Assembly: GCA_963575745.1 (NCBI GenBank)
Contig: CAUYUJ010007243.1
Location: 1-48,041 of the forward strand
From: Prorocentrum cordatum
Lineage: Eukaryota; Sar; Dinophyceae; Prorocentrales; Prorocentraceae
Reading direction: 5' to 3'
Length of the DNA: 48,041 nt
Both the position numbers and the translations under genes were made by a program. Below the pieces are notes generated by a model. That model saw only the letters and a program-made list of their open reading frames with translations, had not been told where the DNA came from and ran no database searches. This document shows, piece after piece, positions 11,610 to 21,215 of this stretch (its first letter is position 1; every line of letters starts with the position of its first letter).

Positions 11610-12201
11610 AACTAGGAGGGCGCCTCTGCATTAGGCGCCCGTGCTGGCAGACTGGACCGCGGGGGCAACAAGGACAGACTAAAACTGACTTGACTTAGGC
11701 TTATTTCTGTCCTCAGGACCCCGAAAGGGAACAAACTGCTTCACGTCATACTTAAATGACTGGGTGCCTGACATCACCTCCAAAAGCAGCTCCCGATCGA
11801 TACTCCCCTTTGTATGCCCACCTGCGGTCATGTCTCTAGTATCACACCACTGTACGTTATGCACTATACCTATATCCATGAGCTCACGTCTCCAACTGAT
11901 ATGTCCCAGCAAAGTCAGTTCCGTCGGTATCTTAAGATCTTTGCTGGATAGCGATTTGTATACACACCCAGCGTCTATAGTAAGGGATACTTTAATAGCT
12001 AGGACTCCAACTTCACGCATATCTCGTAGTTGTCGTGGAGTAAGTGCCCCTGCCTTGAGCTCGTGGAGAGTGATGAGCGTGGGATAACATTCATCAAGGT
12101 TGCGTGCAGCTTCAAGTGCCTCAGCGGCATAAATGGACCCCACCTGCAGTCGGTGTGATTTGCATAGTCCGTCGCAAAGGTGGATAACGGATTTGCCTTG
12201 A

Positions 12202-12217
12202 GGCGAGTTTCCTCGCC
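12202..12217 (-). repeat. GNRA-loop mini-hairpin in RNase H
   Basis: Minus strand: GGCGAG-GAAA-CTCGCC, a 6 bp stem. It encodes RRGNSP at residues 295-300, between two conserved segments. Confidence 0.8.
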
Positions 12218-12989
12218 GTAATACGTTGGCCCCACGGATGCCGTAGCCCTTGGTCTCATCGTCTTCCTCCCCGGTGAGCTTCCGATACCCCGAATCACTG
12301 TGTATGTCTACTTCGTTCGTCGGTTTCATCCGAGGGGAGGTGATGCGTTTCGGGCAGCTGATCAGCTTTCGCGTCACAGCATTCAGTTGTCTGACTTGTA
12401 AGTTGGTGGGCTCTTGGATCTTCTGGAGAGAGACCACGTGCACCATGAGCCAGACTTGAGTAAGAAGGGCGTAGGCGAGAGCTCCTCGCAGGCTAACGAA
12501 CATGTCGGTGATGAGTTTGGTAGCTTTGGCGTCAGCCGCCGCTCCCGTAAGTTCGGGGTGTGTGATAGGACGTAGTTGTTTAGTGTACTCGTCCTGATCC
12601 ATGATCACATCCCCTTGTTCATTCTTAGTGTAGCGAACGGCGCAGTTCGTATAACAATGTTTGTTGAGCTTGCATTTACCAAACACCTTTTCGACACGCT
12701 GTACATAGTCATCTACGTTTTTCTCTAGGCCTGTCATGTTGATATTATCGACATGTTTTGCCGTTGACAGATCTTGACTGAGTTCAAACTCAGGATCGTA
12801 ACTTGTCGGTGCGAGGCCGATAGCTCGCGTGGTCGTACGAAGCTTGAGGGGGAACGCTCTTGGGGCGTCCTTTGCACCCGTCCCTGGCTCGAGGCACCTG
12901 AGGCAGTGTCGGCTTTCATCATAAGAAGAGAAGACTGGTAGTGTACGAAGCACCTGGGCGCTTCCTGGTGGAAGAGTGAAGCAAACCAT

Positions 12990-13003
12990 GCGAGTTTCCT
13001 CGC
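12990..13003 (-). repeat. GNRA-loop mini-hairpin in reverse transcriptase
   Basis: Minus strand: GCGAG-GAAA-CTCGC, identical to 11420-11433 but read in a different codon phase (GEETR). Confidence 0.8.
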
Positions 13004-13886
13004 CGGTGGCATGAGCAAGTTCCTCATAGGTCAGACCTTTGAGGAACGCGGTCGATATCCATAGATGCTGAGATCCATTCTGGATGGCATGCCGCCTCAC
13101 TTGCCAGGAGCCTCTGGGACTGTCTTCGAGCAGTTCCTGAGAAAGTTTCTACATCGAACGCCTCCGTGTCCATGAATCTGCGAAGGGCAAGTCTGAGACG
13201 GGTGGTTTTAACGTTCTCGGTGCCTACCTTCACAAACTTCCACTTGTATACATATCTGGATGTCATGATGTTGGAAGCCTTAGATAGGTCATACATCTCA
13301 AAGCACCGGTTATCAAGCCAGATCTTGAGTTCGGTGTACAAAGCTTCACTAACCTCTTCATGGTGTGCTGCTATATCGGCTTTGGTGAGTCGGTCGTCTT
13401 CCTTGACTACCACAGAACGTTTAGCAGCCGATGCTACATGTACTCTCATCGTTGCGACCATGTCAGTTTCAAGCTGTGCAAGTTGGGTCTGATCCAACAC
13501 TACCTTTGACATTTCTGGTGCGAAACATAACTCAACATAAGGACCATGTTCATCACTGTCAAGAGAATAGCCCTCGTCAGGTGTAGTCGAGCATAAAGAG
13601 ATAAGACAAGGTTTTTGTGGTTCAGGCTCGTCTCCGAGTATTTCCGACACTACGATATCGTCCTCGTCCACGGATGCTGAGACCAGAACACATTGGTCGG
13701 GCAGCATAGTTGTTGGGACGCAGTAGAGATGATCGTCGGTAACCGTTGTGGGATGAAGGTCCATACGTAACTCATCGTACCGCTCCTCCATCATCATAGC
13801 CTCGATGTCATGTTCCTCGCTTTCTTCGTAGATTGTAGACAGGTGACCTTCACTTGGTGATGAAGCACCTGGGGTGTCTGGTGGAG

Positions 13887-13900
13887 GCCTGTCTCCAGGC
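13887..13900 (-). repeat. GNRA-loop mini-hairpin in pol
   Basis: Minus strand: GCCTG-GAGA-CAGGC. It encodes PGDRP. Confidence 0.75.
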
Positions 13901-14293
13901 TGGTCGTGTTCCCCAGACGTTGTGCCCAAGTGCTGATACTTGGCAAGGTCGTCATGAAATCCTATGGAAGGAACATGTGACGTCAGGCACTGGATGAGTC
14001 TGGAGTGAGTGCTACCAGTGATTTGAAAGATGTTCAGGCCGGTGCCCACACACTCATAATAGTGGAAGGCTGGGTTGACATCGTTGTCGTAGTGGATCAG
14101 TGTAGACCCGGTGGCGTACTTTACTGCAGGTAGATTAGACGCGCTCTTGGCCAATCTCACGGCTACTACACGTTCAACTCGGAAATAATTTCGCACGAGA
14201 TATTGTAGTGCAAGATGTACGCGCGGGTGGAACTTGCTGTCGTCCGAAAGATTGAGGTTCCCCTTGTAATCTGGAATATAATCAAAGACTTTG

Positions 14294-14307
14294 GCAGGTT
14301 TCCCTGC
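14294..14307 (-). repeat. GNRA-loop mini-hairpin in pol
   Basis: Minus strand: GCAGG-GAAA-CCTGC. It encodes AGKPA, in a third codon phase. Confidence 0.75.
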
Positions 14308-15108
14308 ACCAGGGTGTGCCGCATATGTAAGGGCGGTTTGCATGGCCATGTTGTCCATGCCAAGTTCCCTGGTAAGGAGGCATTCAATGTATAGCGTGTG
14401 GCGAGCATCAGGGTACATTACAATTACCTCACGTGATCCTGCCTTGACGACGACGTGTCCTCGTTCAGGCACGTTACGGATCACAGGAAACGGGCCATTC
14501 CAGCCTCCATGGTCGTCCAGAGTGGCTGTGGGTCGGTGATAGTCGACCAAGTCCCCTGCCGAGTAATGGCGAGCACCATCTGGGGCCGTCTTAGCCTTGA
14601 GAGCGCGATTTGTCTTAGCTACCGCCGTGGCTTGAGTTATTGCTTCCAGGCTAACTTCCCTCAACCGGCGTTCTCGTTCGTTGCCTGACGTCTCGGGTCC
14701 CTTAGGGAAGTCAAGGGTGTCGAGGTCAGGAAGAAAAGAGGGCTGTCGCCCAGTGTGTGCTTGGTATGGCGATACTCCGTTGTAAAACGTGAAAGCGTTG
14801 GTGACGAAGATGCCTTCAGCCAATACTCTAGTAAATACAACGGGGATGTTGTGTCTGTTCAGCTCTTCCTCAATCATATGGAGAGTACCCCTAAGAATGC
14901 CGTTGCGTGACTCGATCGAGGTCGCGTGTTGGCCAGGCGCTCGGATACGAAGTGTCGTACCCTTGTTCGCCATCATGGCCTTGGCAGTGTCATTGTTGAG
15001 GGCGCCTTCTCCATCTGAACACAAGACTTTGAAGGGTCCATGATAGGCAATCCAGCAGTAGTTGTAGGCGTCGAGTATAGTGTCACGTTCTCTATCAGAC
15101 ATCTCTTG

Positions 15109-15122
15109 GCCTGCTGCCAGGC
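15109..15122 (-). repeat. Mini-hairpin in pol with a GCAG loop
   Basis: Minus strand: GCCTG-GCAG-CAGGC. Same size and stem type as the GNRA set, with a different loop. It encodes RLAAGQ. Confidence 0.6.
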
Positions 15123-15617
15123 GAATACATCGGTCCATAATGTGACATATGGTTCGTTTCTTGCAAAACATGAGATCTACTTCGCCTTCGTCAAGCCAAT
15201 TTCCAGGAAGGCTTACGGAAGGTAACGTAGAATTACCTGGACGTTCCCATGCTCTACATGCCCGACATGTGTCACAGATTTCTTTGATCATATTTAATCG
15301 AACGTTGTCCAGTCCCACTTTGTCTAGGATCAGCCTCATCTTGGGTTCCTTCGCGCGATGCCACCGTAGGTGCAGTTTACGGAGTTCCTTTTTGACTACG
15401 TGAGGTTCGTGGCTACGGAGGTTTTGCAGACTGTGTTGGATGTCAAATCTCGTCCAGTCGGGCAGTCGTGGAGCCCCCGAGCCGGTTGAGGCAAGAGGGT
15501 TCCTCGTGGCTCTCCGCAGTCGGTCTCCTTCGTCAACTGCATCTGGTGGTGGTGGTACGCCTTGTAGGCGGCCACGGCGGGCCGCTACTTGTGGCGGCTC
15601 GCCTGAAGACGCGGAGG

Positions 15618-15631
15618 GCGTGTTTCCACGC
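15618..15631 (-). repeat. GNRA-loop mini-hairpin in pol linker
   Basis: Minus strand: GCGTG-GAAA-CACGC. It encodes RGNTP. Confidence 0.8.
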
Positions 15632-16127
15632 TCGGGCGCGTCTCGCAGTATGTCGTAACTGCTGGCGCCAGATGTAGGATCGGTGTTCCCAAAGGCTCGT
15701 GGTCGCGGTGGCCTGGCGTGAGCGCCCTGACGGCCGCCCGATGCCGAAGCTTGGCCCTCCCCAGGCTTGGGTAAGGGCTTCCACCAAGCTGGCACATTGT
15801 TGCCCTCGGGATCATGATCATCTGGGAGTTTGAACGGCTCGGCAAAACGGCGCTTGCCGGGCTCAGTGTTGAGGTGGTTCTTCACACCCTTGCTTCTCTT
15901 AAGGTCCCTTTGGCAGGCAGGACATGGCCAGTATACAGAGATAGAGTCATGATTCTTACATTGTGTAGGATCTCTGTTGTGGCTGGGGCTGTGCTTTCGG
16001 ACATTGTCGATGCATGCTGGGCATGTAGCCACTTTTGGGATGATACGATCGCCGATGCGTCTCATACCTTCTCCTGGTTGGGCTTGATCAGGGAGGTCCG
16101 CAGGGTAAGCATGCGCCGTGCGTGTAG

Positions 16128-16141
16128 GCGCGTCTCCGCGC
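16128..16141 (-). repeat. GNRA-loop mini-hairpin in pol
   Basis: Minus strand: GCGCG-GAGA-CGCGC. It encodes RGDAP. Confidence 0.8.
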
Positions 16142-16520
16142 GTGGTGTCGATGGCTTTCGCCAAATAGAGGGCTTCCACAAAGGCAGACTGCAGTCGTCG
16201 AGTATATTTTTGTGCCAGTGAAAGCTCCCTGTTGCGCGGTTGTGCGTGCACATGCTGACCGTTGCATTTGAATCGCTCAAAGGGTTTAAGAATCGTCTCG
16301 TCGTTGCTGGTGATATTTGTCGGCTTCTTGATATAGTCACCGGCCGTATCTTTAAGTCCCGTCGCACATTGTTCGATGTGCACGGCTGTGATATGCGGTC
16401 GGTTGGCAAGTTCTTTCCAAGGGGAAATATCGCCCACCCATGTTCCTGTGGGTTGTTCGCGTATAAACCACCTCCGCGCATCATTTTGAGTAACAGCTAT
16501 TTTGCCACAGTAAGTTATGT

Positions 16521-16784
16521 TAGCAAATCTTCTTTATGATGCTGCTCCCAAGTGCTATGGTTGACTTTGTAGTTGTAGTAGGGTGGTGGTCCTGTGGTGC
16601 GGCAACTGGGCTGTAGCGTGGCCACTCGTACGTGGCATACTGCGAAGTAATGATCTACAGCTCGCTGCACCGAGGGATCTCCCAGGTCGACGCATGCGGT
16701 CTTGTCTAGGTTGCCTCCTGAGGAAAGACCCCTTGAGAAGGCAAGCTCTGAAATACCACCCTCACCTCCACAAAGCTCCAACAT
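16521..16784 (-). pseudogene. Copia-type element, N-terminal domain fragment
   Basis: The minus-strand frame from the ATG at 16784 reads MLELCGGEGGISELAF, then VDLGDP, then LQPSCR, and stops at 16515-16517 after KEDLLT. The continuing sequence (TYCGKIA..., REQPTGTWV) resumes in another frame, consistent with loss of one base near 16520. The glycine-rich start, the acidic VDLGDP strand and the later QPSCR segment are arranged like a Rossmann-type (methyltransferase-like) fold. That is inference from spacing; its function is unknown to me. The frame is open further upstream to 17123 but only through poly-C and TA repeats, so the 16784 start is preferred. Confidence 0.6.
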
Positions 16785-16828
16785 ATCCACGCAATTATTG
16801 TGACCATAGCATAGAGTAGCTACTATGC

Positions 16829-16851
16829 TATATATATATATATATATATAT
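16829..16851. repeat. (TA)n microsatellite
   Basis: Eleven TA units between the retroelement and the poly-C repeats. Confidence 0.95.
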
Positions 16852-16879
16852 GGAGGGCGCGCCGCTGGATCACCCAAAG

Positions 16880-17095
16880 AGGGGGGGGGGGTTCGCCCCC
16901 CCCCCCCACCCCACCCTTGCCCGAGCCGTGGTCGGCGAACCCCCCCCCCCCCCCCCCCCTGCTCGAGCCGTCGTCGGCGAACCCCCCCCCCCCCCCCCCC
17001 CTTGCCCGAGGCCGTCGTCGGCGAACCCCCCCCCCCCCTTCCCTCTCCGAACCGTCGTCGGCGAACCCCCCCCCCCCCCTTTCCCCGGCTCGCGC
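16880..17095. repeat. Poly-C tandem repeat
   Basis: Four to five units of about 55 bp: GAGCCGTCGTCGGCGAACC followed by 12-19 consecutive C. Such runs can form i-motif or G-quadruplex structure, and their length is prone to sequencing error. Confidence 0.85.
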
Positions 17096-17140
17096 CCCGG
17101 CTCCGGAACCCCATCCCTACCACTCCCGCCCCGACCCCCC

Positions 17141-17424
17141 CGAACCCCTAACCTCTAACCCAAACCCTGAACCCTAATCCTTAATCCCTAACCCGAAGCC
17201 TAAACCCTAACCGTAGACCTAACCCTGACCCCAAACCCTAACACTAAGCCTAGCCCTAACCTAAGCTCTAAACCTGAACCCTTAACCCTAACCCTCAACC
17301 CTATCCCTACACCCTAACCCCAACCCTACCCCTCACCCTAAACCCTAAACCCTAACCCTAACCCTAAACCCTAACCTCAACCCCAACCCTGACCCTAAAC
17401 CCTAAACCCTAGCCCTAAACTCTA

Positions 17425-17457
<33 letters not shown>

Positions 17458-17778
17458 ACCCTAACCCCCAAAACCCTACACCCTAAACCCTGACCCTAAA
17501 CCCTAACCCTAACCCTAACCCCTACACCCTAATCCTTAACCCTAACCCTAACCCTAAACTCTAGCCCTAACCCTAACCCTAAACCTTAACCGTAACCCTA
17601 AACCCTATGACCTAACCCTAAACCTTAACCCTAACCCTAAACCCTGAACCCTAAACCTTAACCCTAAACCCGAACCCGAACCCTAACCCTAAACCCTCAC
17701 CCTAACCCTAAACCTTAACCCTCAACCCAAACCATACCCCTAACACTAAACCCTAACCCTAACCCTAAACCCTAAACC

Positions 17779-17819
<41 letters not shown>

Positions 17820-17860
17820 CCCCTAACCCTAACCCCAAACCCTAAACCCTAAACCCTAAA
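17141..17860 (+). repeat. Degenerate interstitial telomeric repeat
   Basis: About 720 bp of CCCTAA and CCCTAAA units mixed with many variants (CCCTGA, CCTTAA, CCCCAA). Unlike the pure CCCTAAA tracts later in the window it is old and diverged. It is interstitial because unique and repeated sequence continues on both sides. Confidence 0.9.
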
Positions 17861-17865
17861 CTGAT

Positions 17866-17889
17866 GCGCGACCCCTCGACGGGTCGCGC
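17866..17889. other. 9 bp-stem hairpin after telomeric repeat
   Basis: GCGCGACCC and GGGTCGCGC flank CTCGAC. A smaller GAGC-TTCG-GCTC hairpin lies at about 17970-17981. Confidence 0.7.
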
Positions 17890-18078
17890 ACCGATGTCGA
17901 ACCTTGTCCGCTCTGAAAGCGAGCGATAGTCGAGCGCCCAGATCGTTATCGGGCCGGCGCGCGCGCTGAGCTTCGGCTCTGAGATAACCCTGAACCCTGG
18001 TTTCCTTTGCTCTGGCGGCTCCCGTCTTGGCCCCTGGAAGGATAAACCTCACCTGGGAGCGCTCCCAGGCGCTCCCAA

Positions 18079-18114
<36 letters not shown>

Positions 18115-18164
18115 CCAAGCGCTCCCAAGCGCTCCCAAGCGCTCCCAGGCGCTCCCAGGCGCTC

Positions 18165-18196
<32 letters not shown>

Positions 18197-18271
18197 GCCA
18201 AGCGCTCCCAGGCGCTCCCCGGCGCTCCCAGGCGCTCCCAAGCGTTCCCACGCGCTCCCAGGCGCTCCCAA

Positions 18272-18307
<36 letters not shown>

Positions 18308-18731
18308 CGGGGCGCTCCCCGGCGCCCGGGGCGCCCCCCGGCGCTCCCAAGCGTTCCCAAGCGCTCCCAAGCGCTCCCAAGCGCTCCCAAGCGCTCCCAA
18401 GCGCCCCGGAGCTCTCCCCGGCGCCCGGGCGCGCTCCCCGGCGCTCCCATGCAGTCCCAGGCGGCCCAGGCGGCCCCAGGCGCTCACAAGCGCTCCCCGG
18501 GAGCTCCCAAGCGCTCCGAAGCGCCCCCAAACGCTGCCAAGCGCTCCCAAGCGCTCCCAGGCGCTCCCAAGCGCTCCCAAGCGCTCCCAGGCGCTCCCAA
18601 GCGCTCCCAGGCGCTCCCAGGCGCCCCCCGGCGCCCGGGAGCGCGTCCGGGCGCTCCCAAGCGCTCGCAAGCGCTGCCAAGCGCTCCGAAGCGCTCCCAA
18701 GCTTGCGAGCGCCTGGGAGCACTTGGCAGTT

Positions 18732-18760
18732 GCGAGGGGGCGCCAAGCCCGCCCCCTCGC
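18732..18760 (+). repeat. Dispersed 29-nt GC hairpin, copy 1
   Basis: GCGAGGGGGCG, loop CCAAGCC, CGCCCCCTCGC: an 11 bp perfect stem, followed by GCTCCCC. Confidence 0.8.
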
Positions 18761-18857
18761 GCTCCCCTTCCGCGCCGAACTTCGAAAGCGAAACAGGCGC
18801 TCCCAAGCGCTCCCAGGCGCTCCCAAGCGCTCCTAGGCGCTCCCAGGCGCTCCCCAA

Positions 18858-18891
<34 letters not shown>

Positions 18892-19397
18892 CCCACGCGC
18901 CCGCAGGCGCTCCCAGGCGCTCCCAGGCGCTCCCAAGCGCTCCCAAGCGCTCCCGAACGCTGCCAAGCGCTCCCAGGCGCTCCCGGGTGCTCCCAAGCGC
19001 TGCCAAGCGATCCCAAGCGTTCCCATGCGCTCCCAAGCGTTGCCCAGCGCTCCCAAGCGTTCCCAAGCGCTCCCGAGCGCTCCCAGGATCCCCAATGGCT
19101 CCCAGGCGGTTCCAAGCGCTCCCAAGCGCTCCTGGGCGTTCCCAAGCTCTCAGGCGCTGCCAGGCGCTCCCAAGCGTTCCCAGGCGCTCCTCGGCGCTGC
19201 AAAGCGCTCGCAAGCGCTCCCAGGCGCCCCCACGCATTGTCAAGCGCTCCCAAGCGCTCCCAGGCGCTCCCAGGCGCTCCCACGCGCCCCCAGGCGCTCC
19301 CACGCGATCCCAAGCGCACCCTAGCGTTCTCAAGCGCTCCCAACCGCGTCCAAGCGCCCCCAGGCGCTCCCAAGCGCTCCCAAGCGCTCCCACGCTT

Positions 19398-19426
19398 GCG
19401 AAGGGGCGCCAACCTCGCCCCCTCGC
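19398..19426 (+). repeat. Dispersed 29-nt GC hairpin, copy 2
   Basis: GCGAAGGGGCG with CGCCCCCTCGC; one mismatch in the stem. Confidence 0.75.
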
Positions 19427-19775
19427 GCTCCCCCTCCGCGCCGGCGCTCCCAAGCGCTCCCAGGCGCTCCCAAGCGCTCCGGGGCGCTCCCTGGCGCCCG
19501 GGGGCGTTCCCCGGCGCTCCAGGCGTTCCCAAGCGCTCCCAAGCGCTTCCAGGCGCTCCCAAGCGCTTCCAAGCGCTCCCACGCGGTCCCAGACGCTCCC
19601 AAGCGCTCCCAAGCGTTCCCAGGCGTTGCCAAGCGCTTTCAAGCGCTCCCAGGCGCTGCCAAGCGCTCCCAAGCGCCCCCAAGCGCTCCCAGGCGGTGCC
19701 AGGCGCTCCCAGGCGCTCCCAAGCGCGCCCAAGCGCTCCCAGGCGCTCCCAAGCGCCCCCAAGCGCTCCCAAGAA

Positions 19776-19810
<35 letters not shown>

Positions 19811-20075
19811 GCCAAGCGCTGCCAAGCGCTGCCAAGCGCTCCCAAGCGCTCCAAGCGTTCCCAAGCGTTCCCAAGCGCTCCCAGGCGCTCCCAAGCGCTC
19901 CCAAGCGCTCCCAGGCGCTCCCAGGCGCTCCCAAGCGTTTCCAAACGTTCCCAAGCGCTCCCAGGCGCTCCCAGGCGCTCCCAAGCGCTCCAAGGAGCTC
20001 CCAGGCGCTTCCAGGCGCTGCTGCCCACTCAGCCCGGCGAAGGGCACCAGAGAAGTCCGTAGCGCACAATGGAAT

Positions 20076-20104
20076 GCGAGGGGGCGCCAGACCCGCCCCC
20101 TCGC
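20076..20104 (+). repeat. Dispersed 29-nt GC hairpin, copy 3
   Basis: GCGAGGGGGCG, loop CCAGACC, CGCCCCCTCGC, perfect stem. Confidence 0.8.
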
Positions 20105-20162
20105 GCTCCCCCACCCGCCAAATCTTCGAGGGTGCCATGTGTGAGCTCCAGCCAAGATGCGC

Positions 20163-20165
<3 letters not shown>

Positions 20166-20261
<96 letters not shown>

Positions 20262-20296
20262 AGAAGAGAGAGAGAGAGAGAGAGATAGAGAGAGAA
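20166..20296. repeat. (GA)n microsatellite
   Basis: About 65 GA units with two AGAAGAG interruptions near the end. Confidence 0.95.
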
Positions 20297-20418
20297 AGTT
20301 AGTCCCCCCATGCGAAGGGGGGCGAAGGGGGGTAGATTGACAGCTGGTTGACGCCCGAAGATGATCCGCCACGAAGACCTTCCCCCCATGAGAAGGGGGG
20401 AGAGAGGGGGGTAGAAGA

Positions 20419-20530
20419 ACCCTAAACCCTAAAGGGGTACTTTTGGGTGGGGGGTGGGAACGGGAACGAATAGCAGCCGACCCCCCCAACCTCTTGAAGG
20501 AGGGGGGGTCGAGCTGCTTCCGCCCAGCGA
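20419..20530. repeat. Telomere-associated hairpin unit, type 1
   Basis: Starts at CCCTAAACCCTAAAGG, has GGGTGGGGGGTGGGA, then a hairpin CGACCCCCC ... GGGGGGTCG, and ends GAGGCCCTAAACC. The same layout recurs at 38108, 39006, 41745, 42905, 43998 and 44988 with different internal sequence. Confidence 0.7.
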
Positions 20531-20532
20531 GG

Positions 20533-20573
20533 CCCTAAACCCTAAACCCTAAACCCTAAACCCTAAACCCTAA
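20533..20573 (+). repeat. Interstitial telomeric repeat
   Basis: Pure CCCTAAA, about six copies. Confidence 0.95.
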
Positions 20574-21174
20574 ACAACCTAAAGCATTATTAGTTTAAAT
20601 GGTAAACCAATTCTTCTGGGATGTATCTCCGCGCTGTCCGCCCTCTGCGATCCCTTGCAAAAAATACCATGCGGCGCACATGCGCCTCGGCGCGCGCGGC
20701 ATCTGTTGCGACTTTCCCTATCAAATCATACCATGCGGCGCACATCGGGCCGCGGCGGCTAATTCCTAAACCTCCACCATCCCTATCGAATCGTACCATG
20801 CGGCGCACCTCGGGCCGCGGCGGCCAATTCCTAAACCTCCACCATCCCTATCGAATCGTACCATGCGGCGCACCTCGGGCCGCGGCGGCCAATTCCTAAA
20901 CCTTACCATCCCTATCGAATCGTATCATGCGGCGCACTGCGGGCCGCGGCGGCTAATTCCTAAGCCCCCACCGCCCCTATCAAATAATACCACGCGGCGC
21001 GCATCCTGTTACGGCGGACAATTCCTAAACCTCGGGGTTAGTCGCGTTGGGGGGGGGGTGGAGCAACCCTGGGCTGTGGGGAGCGGCGTCCCTCGTCGTC
21101 GTCCTCCTCCCTCGCTTGCCGCTCGCCGTCGTATGTCGTCGTCGTCGTCGCCGCGTCGTTGGCCGCTCGTCGTG

Positions 21175-21215
<41 letters not shown>

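Larger units (their letters stand above)
11066..11640 (-). other. Dense hairpin cluster 3' of the copia pol
   Basis: Thirteen inverted repeats in 575 bp: 11066-11090, 11088-11111, 11156-11173, 11216-11249 (nested), 11258-11307 (long loop), 11367-11387 (8 bp stem, loop CAAGA), 11393-11415 (8 bp stem), 11420-11433 (GNRA type), 11457-11485 (8 bp), 11496-11521, 11548-11573 (7 bp), 11596-11609 (GNRA type), 11618-11640 (8 bp). They abut without overlapping in most cases. The position just downstream of the pol stop (11679) suggests a structured 3' untranslated region of the element; this is inference. Confidence 0.7.
11679..13100 (-). pseudogene. Copia-type pol fragment: reverse transcriptase and RNase H
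   Basis: Picks up the reverse transcriptase in a second frame (STAFLKGLTYEEL, then CFTLPPGSA and the CLEPGTGAKDAPRAF segment). The copia active-site motif YVDD is replaced by HVDN at residues 116-119; the last Asp to Asn change is expected to abolish polymerisation. RNase H follows with D265/D268 (DIHSDSG), E327 (YAAEALE), D376 (LTIDAG) and D420 (WCDTRDM), so all four acidic residues are in place. The protein ends after KSSQF at 11679. The apparent start at 13100 is only the upstream stop boundary. Confidence 0.85.
13024..16437 (-). pseudogene. Copia-type pol fragment: integrase and start of reverse transcriptase
   Basis: About 1,137 residues from a GTG at 16437; the frame is open upstream (REQPTGTWVG precedes), so the true start lies in the other fragment. 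Residues 139-175 hold a cysteine cluster (CPAC ... C160 ... CPAC), a possible zinc site. A low-complexity linker follows. Residues 356-391 form an integrase zinc finger (H356, H360, C388, C391). The catalytic core has D421 (EVDLMF), D475 (CSDGEG) and E509 (SIESRNG), with D-53-D-33-E spacing close to the copia norm. Near the end, the reverse transcriptase starts (RYVYKWKFVK, SMDI with a catalytic Asp) and is cut by a frameshift near 13054 (two bases missing or one gained). Confidence 0.85.
11679..16784 (-). mobile_element. Decayed Ty1/copia-type retroelement
   Basis: The order of domains along the minus strand is: an N-terminal domain seen in dinoflagellate elements, a cysteine cluster, an integrase with HHCC zinc finger and D,D,E core, reverse transcriptase, then RNase H. 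Integrase before reverse transcriptase is the copia order. The reading frame is broken twice, near 16520 and near 13054, so it cannot make one polyprotein. I found no gag gene and could not identify LTRs or target-site duplications. GC content is lower than in the surroundings. The flanks are a TA microsatellite on the 5' side and a hairpin cluster on the 3' side. Confidence 0.85.
18052..20024 (+). repeat. 10 bp tandem array (GCGCTCCCAG/A)
   Basis: Nearly 2 kb of 10 bp units, GCGCTCCCAG or GCGCTCCCAA. It opens with an 18 bp perfect palindrome (18052-18069) where one inverted unit meets the first direct unit. The period has no stop codon in any of six frames, which explains the very long ORFs on both strands (for example 17946-20489 minus, 18703-20340 plus, with the 10-residue repeat GSAWERLGAP). 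I do not call these genes. Confidence 0.95.

Noticed and set aside
11100-16860. Long terminal repeats of the copia element
   Set aside because: No matching sequence was found on the two sides, only a hairpin cluster and microsatellites.
17141-17860. Chromosome end
   Set aside because: Sequence continues on both sides and the repeats are degenerate, so it is interstitial.
17946-20489. 847-residue minus ORF and other long ORFs (GSAWERLGAP repeats)
   Set aside because: The 10 bp unit has no stop in any of six frames on either strand, so long ORFs are automatic.
20650-21030. Protein coded by the ATACCATGCGGCGCAC units
   Set aside because: Copies differ in frame and have 65 bp periods, giving MRRT-type short frames only.
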